64,000 bases of DNA from Arthrobacter sp. Marseille-P9274 (GTDB lineage Bacteria; Actinomycetota; Actinomycetes; Actinomycetales; Micrococcaceae). The notes beneath the pieces are model-generated. The model had not been told where the DNA came from. It worked only from the letters and a program-made list of their open reading frames with translations, and did no database searches. Shown piece after piece: positions 1-10,479 of the stretch; the stretch's first letter is position 1, and the number at the start of each line of letters is the position of its first letter. The stretch lies in the NCBI RefSeq assembly GCF_946892675.1, contig NZ_CAMPOV010000001.1:2454033-2518032 (forward strand), in the 5' to 3' direction. Made by a program: the position numbers and the translations under genes.

Positions 1-1394
<1,394 letters not shown>

Positions 1395-1401
1395 AAGGCT
1401 A

Positions 1402-1407
1402 AGTCTA
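1402..1407 (-). promoter_or_regulatory. -10 element, leaderless MOSC gene
   Basis: TAGACT on the minus strand followed by 7 nt and then the ATG. Transcription would start at or next to the start codon. The matching -35 would fall inside the 23-bp hairpin at 1411-1460. Confidence 0.45.
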
Positions 1408-1410
1408 TGT

Positions 1411-1460
1411 ACGACGACGGCCGCCCGCCTTTCGTGCGAAAGGCGGGCGGCCGTCGTCGT
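1411..1460 (-). terminator. perfect 23-bp hairpin after metB
   Basis: Perfect inverted repeat: arms 1411-1433 and 1438-1460, loop of 4 nt. It begins about 40 bp beyond the metB stop. There is no clear U-run on the minus strand, so it may act as a strong stem without the canonical tail, or as a Rho-assisted stop and 3' end protector. Confidence 0.7.
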
Positions 1461-1501
1461 TAGCCCTGGGGCCCGGAGTCTGCCCCCTCAGCGGCTCATG
1501 C

Positions 1502-2662
1502 TCAGAGGTTGGCGAACGCCTGTTCGAGGTCGGCGATCAGGTCCTCGACGTCCTCGATGCCCACGGAGAGCCGGATCAGGTTCTCCGGCACGGCGAGCTC
1601 GGTGCCCTTGACGGACGCGTGCGTCATCTGGGACGGGTAGTTGACCAGCGACTCGATGCCGCCGAGGGACTCGGCCAGCGTGAACACGCGGGTCGATTCG
1701 GCGATCTTGCGGGCGGCGGCCTCTCCTCCGTTGAAGGAGACGGACACCATTCCGCCGAAGCGGCGCATCTGCTTCTTGGCCAGCTCGTGGCCCGGATGGT
1801 CGGGCAGGCCCGGGTAGTAGACGGCTTCCACCTCGGGCCGGCCCTGCAGCCATTCGGCGACGGCCTGCGCATTGGACGAGTGCCGGTCCATGCGGACGCC
1901 GAGGGTCTTCAGGCCGCGCGTGGTCAGGAACGCATCGAGCGGGCCGGAGACCGCGCCCACGGCAAACTGGACGAAGCCGACCTTCTCGGCCAGTTCGTCG
2001 TCGTTCAGCGCCACGGCGCCGCCGATCACGTCCGAATGCCCGCCGATGTACTTGGTGGTGGAGTGGACCACGATATCGGCGCCGAGGGCCAGCGGGTTCT
2101 GCAGGTACGGCGAGGCGAAGGTGTTGTCCACGACCAGCAGCGCTCCGGCGTCGTGCGCCACCTTGGCGAGGGCCTCGATGTCGGTGACCTTCATCATCGG
2201 GTTGGACGGGGTCTCCACCCAGACGAAGCGGGTCTTGTTGGCCTTCACCGCTTCGGCCACGCGCGCCTGGTCCGCCATGTCGACGACGGTGTGGCCGATG
2301 CCCCACGGGCCGAGCACGCGGTTGATCAGGCGGTAGGTTCCGCCGTAGGCATCGTTGCCCAGCACGATGTGGTCGCCCGGCGCCATCAGGGCGCGGATCA
2401 GGCCGTCTTCCGCGGCGAGGCCGGAGGAGAAGGAGTAGGCGTACTTGGCGCCCTCGAGGGCGGCCAGCTGCTCCTGGAGCGCATCGCGGGTGGGGTTGGT
2501 GCCGCGGCCGTACTCGTAGCCCTCACGCAGTCCGCCGATGCCGTCCTGGGCGTAGGTGGAGCTGAAGTGGACGGGCGGAACGACCGCGCCGGTGCGCGGT
2601 TCGAAGGCCTGTCCGGCGTGGATGGCGCGGGTGTTGAAGCCGCCGGTGTTCTCTGCAGTCAT
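1502..2662 (-). CDS. metB: cystathionine gamma-synthase
   Basis: A 386-aa PLP enzyme of the Cys/Met metabolism family. It joins an activated homoserine (O-succinyl- or O-acetyl-homoserine) with cysteine to form cystathionine, or acts as gamma-lyase in reverse transsulfuration. The PLP-binding lysine sits in VVHSTTKYIGGHSDVIGG; the cofactor-contacting YGRGTNPTRDALQ and the substrate region SLGGIESLVNYPSQMTHAS are intact. The ATG at 2662 has GGAAGAGGA in front of it and lies 14 nt after the cbs stop, so both are translated from one mRNA. Sequence alone does not separate synthase from lyase activity, but pairing with cbs suggests movement of sulfur between homocysteine and cysteine. Confidence 0.93.
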   Translation of the reverse strand: MTAENTGGFNTRAIHAGQAFEPRTGAVVPPVHFSSTYAQDGIGGLREGYEYGRGTNPTRDALQEQLAALEGAKYAYSFSSGLAAEDGLIRALMAPGDHIVLGNDAYGGTYRLINRVLGPWGIGHTVVDMADQARVAEAVKANKTRFVWVETPSNPMMKVTDIEALAKVAHDAGALLVVDNTFASPYLQNPLALGADIVVHSTTKYIGGHSDVIGGAVALNDDELAEKVGFVQFAVGAVSGPLDAFLTTRGLKTLGVRMDRHSSNAQAVAEWLQGRPEVEAVYYPGLPDHPGHELAKKQMRRFGGMVSVSFNGGEAAARKIAESTRVFTLAESLGGIESLVNYPSQMTHASVKGTELAVPENLIRLSVGIEDVEDLIADLEQAFANL

Positions 2663-2676
2663 GTGGTCCTCTTCCT

Positions 2677-4053
2677 TCAGCTCGTCAGATAGGTCAGCAG
2701 GTCGTGGCGGGTCAGCACGCCCACCGGTGCGCCCTCGAGGGTCACCAGCAGCGCGTTGTGGGTCTGCAGCTTTTCCCGCGCGGCCGACAGCGAATCGAGG
2801 GCGCCGATGAGCGGCATGGTCGCACCCATGTGGTCCCCGATCTTGTCCGTCAGCTTGGCTTCGCCCTTGAACAGCTGGGCGGTCAGCGTGCGCTCGTCGA
2901 CGGAGCCGAGGACCTCGCCCATCACTACCGGCGGCTCCTGCGAGAACACCGGCAGCGTGGAAACACCGTATTCGTTCATGATTGCGACGACGTCGCGGAC
3001 GGACTCGGTCGGGTGGGTGTGGACCAGCTCGGGCATCCGGCCGTTCTTGCCATTGAGGATCTCTCCGACCGTGGCTTCCTCGCCCGCGGCGATGAAGCCG
3101 TAGGAGCGCATCCACTCGTCGTTGAAGATCTTGGCCAGGTAGCCGCGGCCGGAGTCCGGCAGGATCACCACGACGACGTCGTCCGGACCCAGGTCCTTGG
3201 CCACGCGCAGCGCGGCCACCACGGCCATGCCCGAGGATCCGCCGACGAGCAGCCCTTCCTCCTTGGCCAGCCGGCGGGTCATCGCGAAGGACTCGGCGTC
3301 GTTGACGGCCAGCACGTCGTCCGGCACGGACTTGTCGTAGTTGCCCGGCCACATGTCCTCGCCGACGCCCTCGACGAAGTAGGGGCGCCCGGTGCCGCCG
3401 GAGTACACGGAGCCTTCCGGGTCCGCCCCGATGATCTTCACCGGGCCGGTCGGACGGTCCGCCGAGACTTCCTTCAGGTAGCGGCCGGTTCCCGTGATGG
3501 TTCCGCCGGTTCCTGCGCCGATCACCACGTGCGTGACCTTGCCGTCGGTGTCGCGCCAGATCTCCGGGCCCGTGGTCTCATAGTGGCTCAGCGGTGCCGT
3601 GGGGTTGGAGAACTGGTCCGGCTTGTAGCCGCCGTCGATCTCGCGCACCAGGCGGTCCGAGACGCCGTAGTAGGACTCGGGGCTGTCAGGGGCCACCGCG
3701 GTGGGCGTGACCACGACTTCGGCGCCGTAGGCCTTGAGCACGTCCCGCTTCTCCACCCCGACCTTGTCCGGCGTGACGAAGATGGACTTGTAGCCCTTCT
3801 GCTGCGCCACCAGCGCCAGGCCGACGCCGGTGTTGCCGCTGGTGGGTTCGATCACGGTGCCGCCGGGCTTGAGCCGGCCGTCCTGCTCGGCCGCTTCCAG
3901 CATCTTGACCGCGATCCGGTCCTTGATGGAGCCGCCGGGGTTGAAGTATTCAACCTTCGCCAGGACGGTGGCGGCGATCCCCTCGGTCACTTTGTTGAGT
4001 TTGACCAGCGGGGTGTTTCCGATCAGGTCCAGGACAGAATTGGCATACTTCAT
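2677..4053 (-). CDS. cbs: cystathionine beta-synthase
   Basis: A 458-aa fold-type II PLP enzyme that condenses serine with homocysteine to cystathionine. The N-terminal 330 residues are catalytic: PLP lysine in NPGGSIKDRIAVKM, the substrate loop EPTSGNTGVGLAL, and the phosphate-binding GAGTGGTITGTGRYLK. The C-terminal part carries two CBS (Bateman) repeats, starting near MPELVHTHPTESVRD and MGATMPLIGALDS, as in eukaryotic-type and mycobacterial enzymes; no N-terminal haem domain is present. First gene of the cbs-metB operon. The ATG lacks a Shine-Dalgarno sequence; TAGATT ends 7 nt upstream, so the operon mRNA is probably leaderless. Confidence 0.93.
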   Translation of the reverse strand: MKYANSVLDLIGNTPLVKLNKVTEGIAATVLAKVEYFNPGGSIKDRIAVKMLEAAEQDGRLKPGGTVIEPTSGNTGVGLALVAQQKGYKSIFVTPDKVGVEKRDVLKAYGAEVVVTPTAVAPDSPESYYGVSDRLVREIDGGYKPDQFSNPTAPLSHYETTGPEIWRDTDGKVTHVVIGAGTGGTITGTGRYLKEVSADRPTGPVKIIGADPEGSVYSGGTGRPYFVEGVGEDMWPGNYDKSVPDDVLAVNDAESFAMTRRLAKEEGLLVGGSSGMAVVAALRVAKDLGPDDVVVVILPDSGRGYLAKIFNDEWMRSYGFIAAGEEATVGEILNGKNGRMPELVHTHPTESVRDVVAIMNEYGVSTLPVFSQEPPVVMGEVLGSVDERTLTAQLFKGEAKLTDKIGDHMGATMPLIGALDSLSAAREKLQTHNALLVTLEGAPVGVLTRHDLLTYLTS

Positions 4054-4060
4054 GCGCCCA

Positions 4061-4066
4061 AATCTA
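4061..4066 (-). promoter_or_regulatory. -10 element, leaderless cbs-metB operon
   Basis: TAGATT on the minus strand, 7 nt before the cbs ATG. No ribosome-binding site is present between the two. Confidence 0.5.
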
Positions 4067-4158
4067 CCGTTCCCGGCAACGGCGCTCATAGCCGGCGCTA
4101 AGAAAGCTTCACATCCGGCGCCGCAGCCGCGGCCGTCGGATCGTGCGACGATTGAGCC

Positions 4159-5127
4159 ATGCCCCCGTTGACCGCTTCCGCCGCCCCGCGCGCCGATGCG
4201 GTCGCCGAGCTGATGCTGCCGGCCGGCTATGACCTGGCGGGCACCCTGGGCGTCCTGGCCCGCGGCAAGCAGGACCCCACCATCCGGTTTACGCACGACG
4301 GCGTGTGGCTGGCATACGCGGCGGCGGAGGGTCTGGTGTCGCTGCGGTTGGCGGCCCGGCGCGGCGCGCAGGGCACCGCCGTCGAGGCCAGGCTCTGGGG
4401 CCCCGGGGCGGACTCCGCGCTGGCCGGACTCCCCCGGCTGCTCGGCGCCGAGGACGACTGGAGCGCCTTCGACGACCCCGGCTTCCAGGCCACGCTCCCG
4501 CTGCTTGTGTCCCGCCCGAGGCGGCTGCATTCCGGACTCCGGCTGCCCGCCACCGGCCGGATGGTCGACGCGCTGGTGCCGGCGGTGCTGGAGCAGAAGA
4601 TCACCACGATCGAGGCCCGCTACTCGTGGCGCTACCTGGTCAGCCGGCACGGCACGCCCGCGCCCGGTCCCGCTCCCGCCGGCCTGAAGGCGGCTCCTTC
4701 CGCCGCGCAGTGGCGCAGGATCCCCTCGTGGGAATGGCACCGTGCGGGCGTGGATTCAAAGCGTTCGGGCACCATCCTGCGCCTGTGCGGCGCGGCGTCC
4801 GGGCTGGAACGGCTCGCCGCCTCAGAGCCCGGCGATGAACTGGCCGCCAAGCTGTGCTCGATTCCCGGAATCGGCCCCTGGACCGCGGCCGAGACCACCC
4901 AGCGAACCCACGGGGATCCGGACTCGGTCTCGGTCGGCGACTTCCACCTCGCCTCCTTCGTCGGCTACGCCCTGACCGGGCGCAAGACGGACGACGCCGG
5001 CATGCTGGAACTGCTGGAACCGTGGCGCGGCCACCGCCAGCGCGTGGTGCGGATGCTTGTGCTCAGCGGCTTCCGCAAGCCTGCCTTCGGACCGCGGTTG
5101 GCCCCGCAGGACCACCGCTTCCATTAG
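4159..5127 (+). CDS. HhH-GPD DNA glycosylase (AlkA-like 3-methyladenine glycosylase)
   Basis: A 322-aa base-excision repair enzyme of the helix-hairpin-helix glycosylase superfamily. The hairpin LCSIPGIGPWTAAE lies near residues 233-246 and is followed by the catalytic aspartate in SVSVGDFHLASFVGY. The preceding VLEQKITTIEARYSWRYL helix is typical of AlkA-like enzymes, which excise alkylated purines. No iron-sulfur cysteines are present, which argues against a MutY or Nth type. The ATG is preceded at 6 nt by GACGAT, a weak -10-like hexamer, and no Shine-Dalgarno sequence; translation may be leaderless. Oriented away from cbs and towards trxA. Confidence 0.82.
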   Translation: MPPLTASAAPRADAVAELMLPAGYDLAGTLGVLARGKQDPTIRFTHDGVWLAYAAAEGLVSLRLAARRGAQGTAVEARLWGPGADSALAGLPRLLGAEDDWSAFDDPGFQATLPLLVSRPRRLHSGLRLPATGRMVDALVPAVLEQKITTIEARYSWRYLVSRHGTPAPGPAPAGLKAAPSAAQWRRIPSWEWHRAGVDSKRSGTILRLCGAASGLERLAASEPGDELAAKLCSIPGIGPWTAAETTQRTHGDPDSVSVGDFHLASFVGYALTGRKTDDAGMLELLEPWRGHRQRVVRMLVLSGFRKPAFGPRLAPQDHRFH

Positions 5128-5134
5128 TTCCCGC

Positions 5135-5179
5135 GGGGACCGGCGTGCAGCCGCTCTGCGGCGGCCTCCCGCCGGCCCC
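5135..5179. terminator. bidirectional hairpin between glycosylase and trxA
   Basis: GGGG-A-CCGGCG (5135-5145) can pair with CGCCGG-CCCC (5170-5179) with one bulge, enclosing further GC-rich pairs. It lies between two convergent genes. There is no U-run. Confidence 0.4.
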
Positions 5180-5213
5180 GGCAGAACATTGGGCTGAGGG
5201 GCTATTGCTCCCG

Positions 5214-5600
5214 CTATTCTGCCTTGCCCTGGGCTGCCTCGGACTGCTGCACGGCGATCTGGGCGTGGACTTCCTTCATGTCCAGTCCCTTCACGGCGTC
5301 GACGAGTTCGCCGAACTGCGTGGAGTTCAGTGCGCCGGGCTGGGAAAAGACCAGCACCTTCTCGCGAAAGGCCATCAGCGTGGGAATGGAGGTGATGCCG
5401 GCCGCCGCGGCCAGGCTCTGCTCGGCTTCGGTGTCAACCTTGGCGAAGACGACGTCCTCGTGCTGCTGCGAGACGGAATCGTAGACGGGGGCGAACTGCT
5501 TGCAGGGGCCGCACCAGTCGGCCCAGAAATCGACAAAGACGATGTCGTTCTCTTCGATAGTCTGCGGGAACTGGGCCTCGGTGATATTGATCGTTGCCAT
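5214..5600 (-). CDS. trxA: thioredoxin
   Basis: A 128-aa cytosolic thioredoxin that reduces protein disulfides. The active site WCGPCK is at about residues 29-34, preceded by FVDFWADWCGPC, and the cis-proline region SIPTLMAF is intact. A short charged, Ala/Gln-rich tail follows the thioredoxin fold. Start chosen at ATG 5600 with GGGAGAC just upstream; an earlier in-frame GTG three codons upstream is the Shine-Dalgarno region itself. Monocistronic by position. Confidence 0.93.
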   Translation of the reverse strand: MATINITEAQFPQTIEENDIVFVDFWADWCGPCKQFAPVYDSVSQQHEDVVFAKVDTEAEQSLAAAAGITSIPTLMAFREKVLVFSQPGALNSTQFGELVDAVKGLDMKEVHAQIAVQQSEAAQGKAE

Positions 5601-5759
5601 GTCTCCCACGTTATCGGTGCGTGGCAGGTGTGTCGCCCCTGTTCGCTCACCGCATGAGCGCTATCCACAGGCACGACATGATGCCTTCCGGCGGCGACGC
5701 TGCCGCCCCTAGTGTCTAAACCAGCAATGCCGCGACAATGCCGCGCTAAGGAGGCACCC

Positions 5760-6167
5760 TTGGAACGCCAAACGGCACTGGTCATTACCGCTGGGCTCCC
5801 CCTCAAAGCCGCCATCCGCCACAGCATGCGGCTGATTGACGGCCTCCTGGAGGGTCTCCCGTACGCCCACGACCCCTCCAGGACCGAGCTCTACGCCGCC
5901 GGAATGGCGGGGACGCTGCGGGCCAAGCTGGCTCTGCCCCGGAGGCTGCCCGGAGCCGATCCGTTCGAAACCTCGTCAGGACCGCTGCGCTTCATCTGGT
6001 CCGGCGGGACATGGTTTACCCCGGGTAGCTGCCCGCCCTCGCCCTGCGACGACAACGGGGCGACGGCCTGGCAGTGGTTGCACTTCAACGCACTGCACCG
6101 GGTCCCGCCGGACTCGGCCTGCTTCCTCTGGGACATCTATCCGCTCCACGCCGCCGACGCCGCGTAG
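5760..6167 (+). CDS. hypothetical protein with TTG start
   Basis: A 135-aa soluble protein of unknown function. The TTG start is chosen because AAGGAGG lies 5 nt upstream (5748-5754); the in-frame GTG at 5712 has no ribosome-binding site. The sequence is rich in Trp, Pro and Cys in its C-terminal half (CPPSPCDDN, TAWQWLHFNAL, CFLWDIYPLH) and has no membrane segment or signal peptide. Neighbours, trxA and a secreted coiled protein, give no functional hint. Confidence 0.65.
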   Translation: MERQTALVITAGLPLKAAIRHSMRLIDGLLEGLPYAHDPSRTELYAAGMAGTLRAKLALPRRLPGADPFETSSGPLRFIWSGGTWFTPGSCPPSPCDDNGATAWQWLHFNALHRVPPDSACFLWDIYPLHAADAA

Positions 6168-6225
6168 CACCCCGGCCCGGGTTTTACGGATTCCGCACAC
6201 CAGGACTCCGGGATGGGCAGGATGC

Positions 6226-7824
6226 TCAGCGGCGGTCCGCCGGCCGCGGGTCCTCGGGCTGCGCGGGTTCGGAAGGCTCCGGCGGCGGGGCCTGGGACAG
6301 GATTGCCGGTTCCGCGACCGCCGAGTCGCAGTCGACCTGTTCGGGGGCGGGCTCTTCGGTCTCCTCCTGCTTGCTGTCCTCTTTGTCCTTGTCCTTCTCG
6401 TCCTCGTCGGCCTTTTTCTTGCGGTCTTCGGCCTGCTCGCGGGCGTCTGCCGCGGCCTCGCGGTTGTCGGCCGCGCACTGGTCCAAGGCGTTCTCGTAAC
6501 GGATGCGGGCATTGTCCTGGTTCACGAAGAACTGCGAGCGCTCCGCCAACTTAGCCTCGTAGGCATCGTAGGCCACCCAGAAGTCCGCCCAGTCCTCGCC
6601 GATCGCGTCCCACGCCTTATTGACCCTGGCCACGTCCGCCGCGTAGTCCTTGTACTCCGCCGCCTCATCCACGTAGCGGTCGTAGGCTTCCCAATAGTCG
6701 AGCACGTCCTGCTGCCACCGGACGGTTCCGTCTGCCAGCTTGTCCTTAGCCGTCTGGCGGCGTTTGGCGTTGGTCTGCTCCGCCGCCTGCGCATCGAAAA
6801 CCACCGGACTCATCCCGGTGAAGGCCCAGCCGCAGCCCGGCCCGGTCTTGTCCTCTGCGAGCACTGCGACGTTGGCCTGCGTCACGGGAGCCTCGTCCGG
6901 GCTGGCGGGCGCCTTGGGCACCTCCGTCCGATCCGGCATGGGCGGCCAGACCGGGTAGACCGGTTCCGCGGCCGGGCGGGCGCGCTGGATCTTGATCTTC
7001 GGACCAGGCAGGCCGACGGCTTCCGCCTCCGCGTCCTCCGGCAGCCGGGGAAGCGGAAGGTCCCGCACCGAGACCTTCTGCTCGACCGTGTACGGCTTGT
7101 ACCCCTCCGCCGACCACGGCGAACGCTGGGCCGCCCGTGCCGTGGACTTCTGGTCGGCACACACGCCTTCCAGCCGGTCCGCCAGGTGCCGGTCGAATTC
7201 CCGCGCCATCTCGGACAGCGGTGCGTCTTCCGCGCCGGAAATGAACACCAGCACGTCGCCGCGGCGGAACGCCACCACCTGAGCGGAGTTGAATCCTTCG
7301 TAGGTCAGGACCCGGTGCGCCTCCGCCCCGGGTTTCTTGCCGTCAAAGGCCCTGGACCGGACAGCGACGCTTCCCCCGGCGCATGAGTCCGCGTCATCGA
7401 TCAAGGCATCCATCACCTCGGCACCCAGACCGGCGGAGTAGGCCGTGGTCACCACCTGTATCCGCTGACGGTCCACGCTGAACAGCCGGGACAGCGCCAC
7501 GGCCGGGGCAGTCCCGTTGGCCGGGCAGGAGAACGGCAGGGGCTGCGTCGCCGAACGCTGGATGCTGCCGCCGGTCTTCCAGCCCTTGGGCGCCTTCTCC
7601 AGCGCTCCGGCCAGAGACTCCTCGGCCGGCACATCGCGGATCTTCGCAGCCACCGGTTCCGGTGTCTTCTCCACAGCCGTCGCCTGCTCGGCCGGTTCCG
7701 GTTCGGTTCCGACCAGGGGCGCGCCGGCCAGGTGCAGGGCAAACAGACCGGTACCGGCCACCAGCGAAAGGCTCAGTGCACCGGCCGCGAGCGCCATGCC
7801 GGGCCGCTTTTCAAAAACAGACAT
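6226..7824 (-). CDS. membrane-anchored extracytoplasmic protein, unknown function
   Basis: A 532-aa protein with one N-terminal hydrophobic segment (residues 10-33) and the rest predicted outside. A globular part of about 230 residues with three or four cysteines is followed by a Pro-rich linker, then a helical Trp/Tyr/Asp-rich stretch (DYWEAYDRYVDEAAEYKDY and similar, roughly 365-440), and a Lys/Glu coiled tail ending in Pro/Glu. ATG 7824 has GGGGGAGG upstream. It starts 13 nt after the penicillin-binding protein stop, so the two form an operon; a role at the cell envelope is an inference from this coupling. I do not recognise a family. Confidence 0.75.
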   Translation of the reverse strand: MSVFEKRPGMALAAGALSLSLVAGTGLFALHLAGAPLVGTEPEPAEQATAVEKTPEPVAAKIRDVPAEESLAGALEKAPKGWKTGGSIQRSATQPLPFSCPANGTAPAVALSRLFSVDRQRIQVVTTAYSAGLGAEVMDALIDDADSCAGGSVAVRSRAFDGKKPGAEAHRVLTYEGFNSAQVVAFRRGDVLVFISGAEDAPLSEMAREFDRHLADRLEGVCADQKSTARAAQRSPWSAEGYKPYTVEQKVSVRDLPLPRLPEDAEAEAVGLPGPKIKIQRARPAAEPVYPVWPPMPDRTEVPKAPASPDEAPVTQANVAVLAEDKTGPGCGWAFTGMSPVVFDAQAAEQTNAKRRQTAKDKLADGTVRWQQDVLDYWEAYDRYVDEAAEYKDYAADVARVNKAWDAIGEDWADFWVAYDAYEAKLAERSQFFVNQDNARIRYENALDQCAADNREAAADAREQAEDRKKKADEDEKDKDKEDSKQEETEEPAPEQVDCDSAVAEPAILSQAPPPEPSEPAQPEDPRPADRR

Positions 7825-7837
7825 AGCGGGCCTCCCC

Positions 7838-10156
7838 CTAGCCGTTGTCCGGGACGCTGATCGCGGTATCGCTGCCGTCGCTCAGCGTGATCGACACTTC
7901 CTGACGGTACCGCAGTGATCCTCCGGCACGCGGAGTCTGCGCCACAACCACACCCGGCGGCTGGAGCGGATTGGCTTTGGCCGTTTCCTCGTTCACCACG
8001 GGAGTCAGGTTGTTCCGCAGCAGTACGGTGATGGCCTCGTCCACCTTCATGCCCCGGACGTCGGGAATGGACTTGTCGGTCTGCATCCCGAGGCCCACCG
8101 ACGCCGCGTCCGGAAGCGGCTCCGCCGACTTCCCCTTCAGCGCCCCCTCCATGGTCGCCTTCCAGACGGGGCCGGCCACCTCGGCGCCCGTCAGGTCGTA
8201 ATACGTCGTGCCATAGGCATCCACCTCGTCCAGCGGGTACTGCCCGCCGCCGCGCGGGTCTCCAAGCCAGACCGCGGTGGAGAACTGCGGCGTAAGGCCC
8301 ACGATCCAGTTGGCCGAGAAATCGTTGGTCGTGCCCGTCTTGGCGCCCGCCTCGCGGCCCTTTGGCTTGCCGAGCCCGCTGAGGGTGCCGCCGGACTTGA
8401 ACGGCTCCTTGAGCGCATCGGCCACCGTGTCGGCCACGCCGGGATCAATCCCCTGGTGGCAGTCGGTGTCCGGCACCGGGAGTTCCTCGCCGTTGTCGCT
8501 GCGGACTGCACCTGTGATGGTCACGGGGTTGCAGACCACACCGCCGCTGACGAAGGAGGCGTAGGCGTTGGCCATTTCCAGCGGCGACACTTCATAGGCG
8601 CCCAGCGCCAGCGAGGCCTCGTGGCCGCTCAGGCTGTCCGTGGGAATCGAGGTGATGCCGAGGGTCTCGGCGAACTTGGCCACGTCGATCACCCCGGTCC
8701 TCTCGATCAGCTTGACGAAGTAGACATTCACCGATTTCCGGATGGCCTCGTAGGCGTCGATATTGCCGTAATTCGTGAAGCCGTAGTTGTGGAATCCCTC
8801 CGCGGGGTCGTCCAGGGTCGGGGAATAGTACGGGCCGCTGGAGTTGTAGCGCTGCGACGCCGGGACGCCCTCGCTCAGTGCGGCGCCGAGCACGATCGGC
8901 TTCATCGAGGACCCCACCTGGAACTCGCTCTTGGCGAAGACAACCTGCGTCTTGCCTTTGCCCTGGCCCCAGCCGCGGTTCTGCGTCACGGCGGCGATGT
9001 GTCCGGTTCCGGGTTCGACGACGGCCACCCCCAGCGCGGCACGGTTCTTGTCCCCAAGTGCCTTGGTGACCGCTTTGCGCCCGGCGTCCATCGCCTGGCG
9101 GTCCAGCCCGGTGGTCAGGATCATGCCGCCGCGGGAGAGGCGGTCCGCCCGCTCCTCGGGGGTGGCACCGAATGCCCGGTTCTCGAGGATCTCTTCGCGC
9201 ACCAGTTCGCAGTAGAACGGGTACTCCGAATCACCGCAGCTCGAAGGCACCGTACCCCGCTCAAGTTCCAGCGGAGCCTTCCGCGCGGCATCCGCCTCGG
9301 CGGCCGTGACCGTGCCGTTGTTCTCCAGCACACCCAGCACCGTGTTGCGGCGCGACGTGGCTGCTTCGGGATGCAGGAACGGGTCATAGACGCCCGGCCC
9401 TTTGAGGAGTCCCACGAGCAGCGCGGACTGCTGGAGGTTCAGCTTCGCGGCGGTGGTGTTGAAGTAGATGCGGGCTGCGGCTTCGATGCCGTAGGCGCGG
9501 TTTCCGAAGTAGACGGCGTTGACATACATCTTGAGGATCTCGTCCTTGGTGAGCGTCTGCTCAAGATGCACGGCGTACTTGGACTCGCGGATTTTGGCGT
9601 TGTAGGTATCGCCCGTGGCAACCGACTGCTCGGCCTCATCCCGGGCGTTGTTGACCATGATGTTCTGGACCAACTGCTGGGTCAGGGTCGACGCGCCCTG
9701 CGTGTTGCTGGAGACCGCGTTGTTGACCAGGGCCCGGGTCACTCCGTAGGGGTCGACACCATAGTGCTCGTAGAAGCGCACGTCTTCGGTGCCGATGAGA
9801 GTGTCGCGGAACGTCTGGGAAACGTTTTTCAGTTCGACGTCGATGCGGTTCTCGCTGTAGAAGCGGGCGAACTCCTTGCCCTTATTGTCGAGCAGCACCG
9901 TGTGCTGCGGCAGGGACCGCTCCAGCGGGACGTCGGAGGGCAGTTCTTCCCATAAGTTCACCAGCGAGTTCGCCCCGGCGGCGACGGCTACGGCTCCCGG
10001 AGCCACAAGCGTCCCTACGCTCAGGGCCACCACCGCCACGGCGCCGGCCCACACGGCCACACGGCGCCGCCACGTCCGGTCCGGCTCCGCGTAGCCAACC
10101 GGGGCCGACTCCATGAGTTCACCCAGGCTCGTCGAAGCCGTGTTCTTTCGCCCCAT
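7838..10156 (-). CDS. class A penicillin-binding protein (transglycosylase/transpeptidase) with PASTA domain
   Basis: A 772-aa bifunctional peptidoglycan synthase. One transmembrane helix (about residues 35-60) is followed by a GT51 transglycosylase domain with its catalytic-glutamate motif EDVRFYEHYGVDPYG, then a transpeptidase domain with the serine in GSSMKP (about 415), the SVN motif in KSVNVYF (about 473) and KTGTT (about 605). The C-terminal 70 residues, starting SIPDVRGMKVDEA, form one PASTA domain. Start chosen at ATG 10156, with AGGAG at a good distance. It polymerises and crosslinks the cell wall outside the membrane. Cotranscribed with the secreted protein downstream. Confidence 0.93.
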   Translation of the reverse strand: MGRKNTASTSLGELMESAPVGYAEPDRTWRRRVAVWAGAVAVVALSVGTLVAPGAVAVAAGANSLVNLWEELPSDVPLERSLPQHTVLLDNKGKEFARFYSENRIDVELKNVSQTFRDTLIGTEDVRFYEHYGVDPYGVTRALVNNAVSSNTQGASTLTQQLVQNIMVNNARDEAEQSVATGDTYNAKIRESKYAVHLEQTLTKDEILKMYVNAVYFGNRAYGIEAAARIYFNTTAAKLNLQQSALLVGLLKGPGVYDPFLHPEAATSRRNTVLGVLENNGTVTAAEADAARKAPLELERGTVPSSCGDSEYPFYCELVREEILENRAFGATPEERADRLSRGGMILTTGLDRQAMDAGRKAVTKALGDKNRAALGVAVVEPGTGHIAAVTQNRGWGQGKGKTQVVFAKSEFQVGSSMKPIVLGAALSEGVPASQRYNSSGPYYSPTLDDPAEGFHNYGFTNYGNIDAYEAIRKSVNVYFVKLIERTGVIDVAKFAETLGITSIPTDSLSGHEASLALGAYEVSPLEMANAYASFVSGGVVCNPVTITGAVRSDNGEELPVPDTDCHQGIDPGVADTVADALKEPFKSGGTLSGLGKPKGREAGAKTGTTNDFSANWIVGLTPQFSTAVWLGDPRGGGQYPLDEVDAYGTTYYDLTGAEVAGPVWKATMEGALKGKSAEPLPDAASVGLGMQTDKSIPDVRGMKVDEAITVLLRNNLTPVVNEETAKANPLQPPGVVVAQTPRAGGSLRYRQEVSITLSDGSDTAISVPDNG

Positions 10157-10345
10157 TCGGTTCTCCTGACAACTCAGAACGCCCCTTGGTACCAGCCACT
10201 CCACTGTGTCATTGGCTCTCGGTATGTACAGCGTACGTGCAGACCCGCGGACCTCAAGGAAACCAGTGGAGTGTTGCGGTCACATGACTAAAAGAAGTCT
10301 TGGAAGAGCGCCTTGGGGAAAACCCGGAACACGCCGGACAAACAA

Positions 10346-10389
10346 AAGATCCCCGGATCCTGCGCCTAAATGCAGTATCCGGGGATCTT
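10346..10389 (-). terminator. Rho-independent terminator of tRNA-Tyr
   Basis: Perfect 13-bp arms at 10346-10358 and 10377-10389 (AAGATCCCCGGAT and its complement), with an extra CTGC/GCAG inner pairing. On the minus strand the hairpin is followed by TTTTGTTTG. Confidence 0.85.
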
Positions 10390-10397
10390 CAGACCCG

Positions 10398-10479
10398 TGG
10401 CAGATGAGGGATTCGAACCCCCGTAGGCAGTGCCAGCTGATTTACAGTCAGCCCCCTTTGGCCGCTCGGGTAATCTGCC
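10398..10479 (-). tRNA. tRNA-Tyr (GTA)
   Basis: 82-nt tRNA on the minus strand. The acceptor arms GGCAGAT (5' end at 10479) and ATCTGCC pair over 7 bp with discriminator A at 10398. The anticodon loop reads CTGTAAA, giving anticodon GTA for tyrosine. A long variable arm, expected for bacterial tRNA-Tyr, lies between the anticodon and T arms, and the T loop GGTTCGAATCC is intact. CCA is not encoded. Confidence 0.95.

Noticed and set aside
2662-4150. SAM riboswitch before cbs-metB
   Set aside because: The cbs start lies 7 nt after the -10 box, leaving no leader for a riboswitch, and no conserved SAM-aptamer elements are seen.
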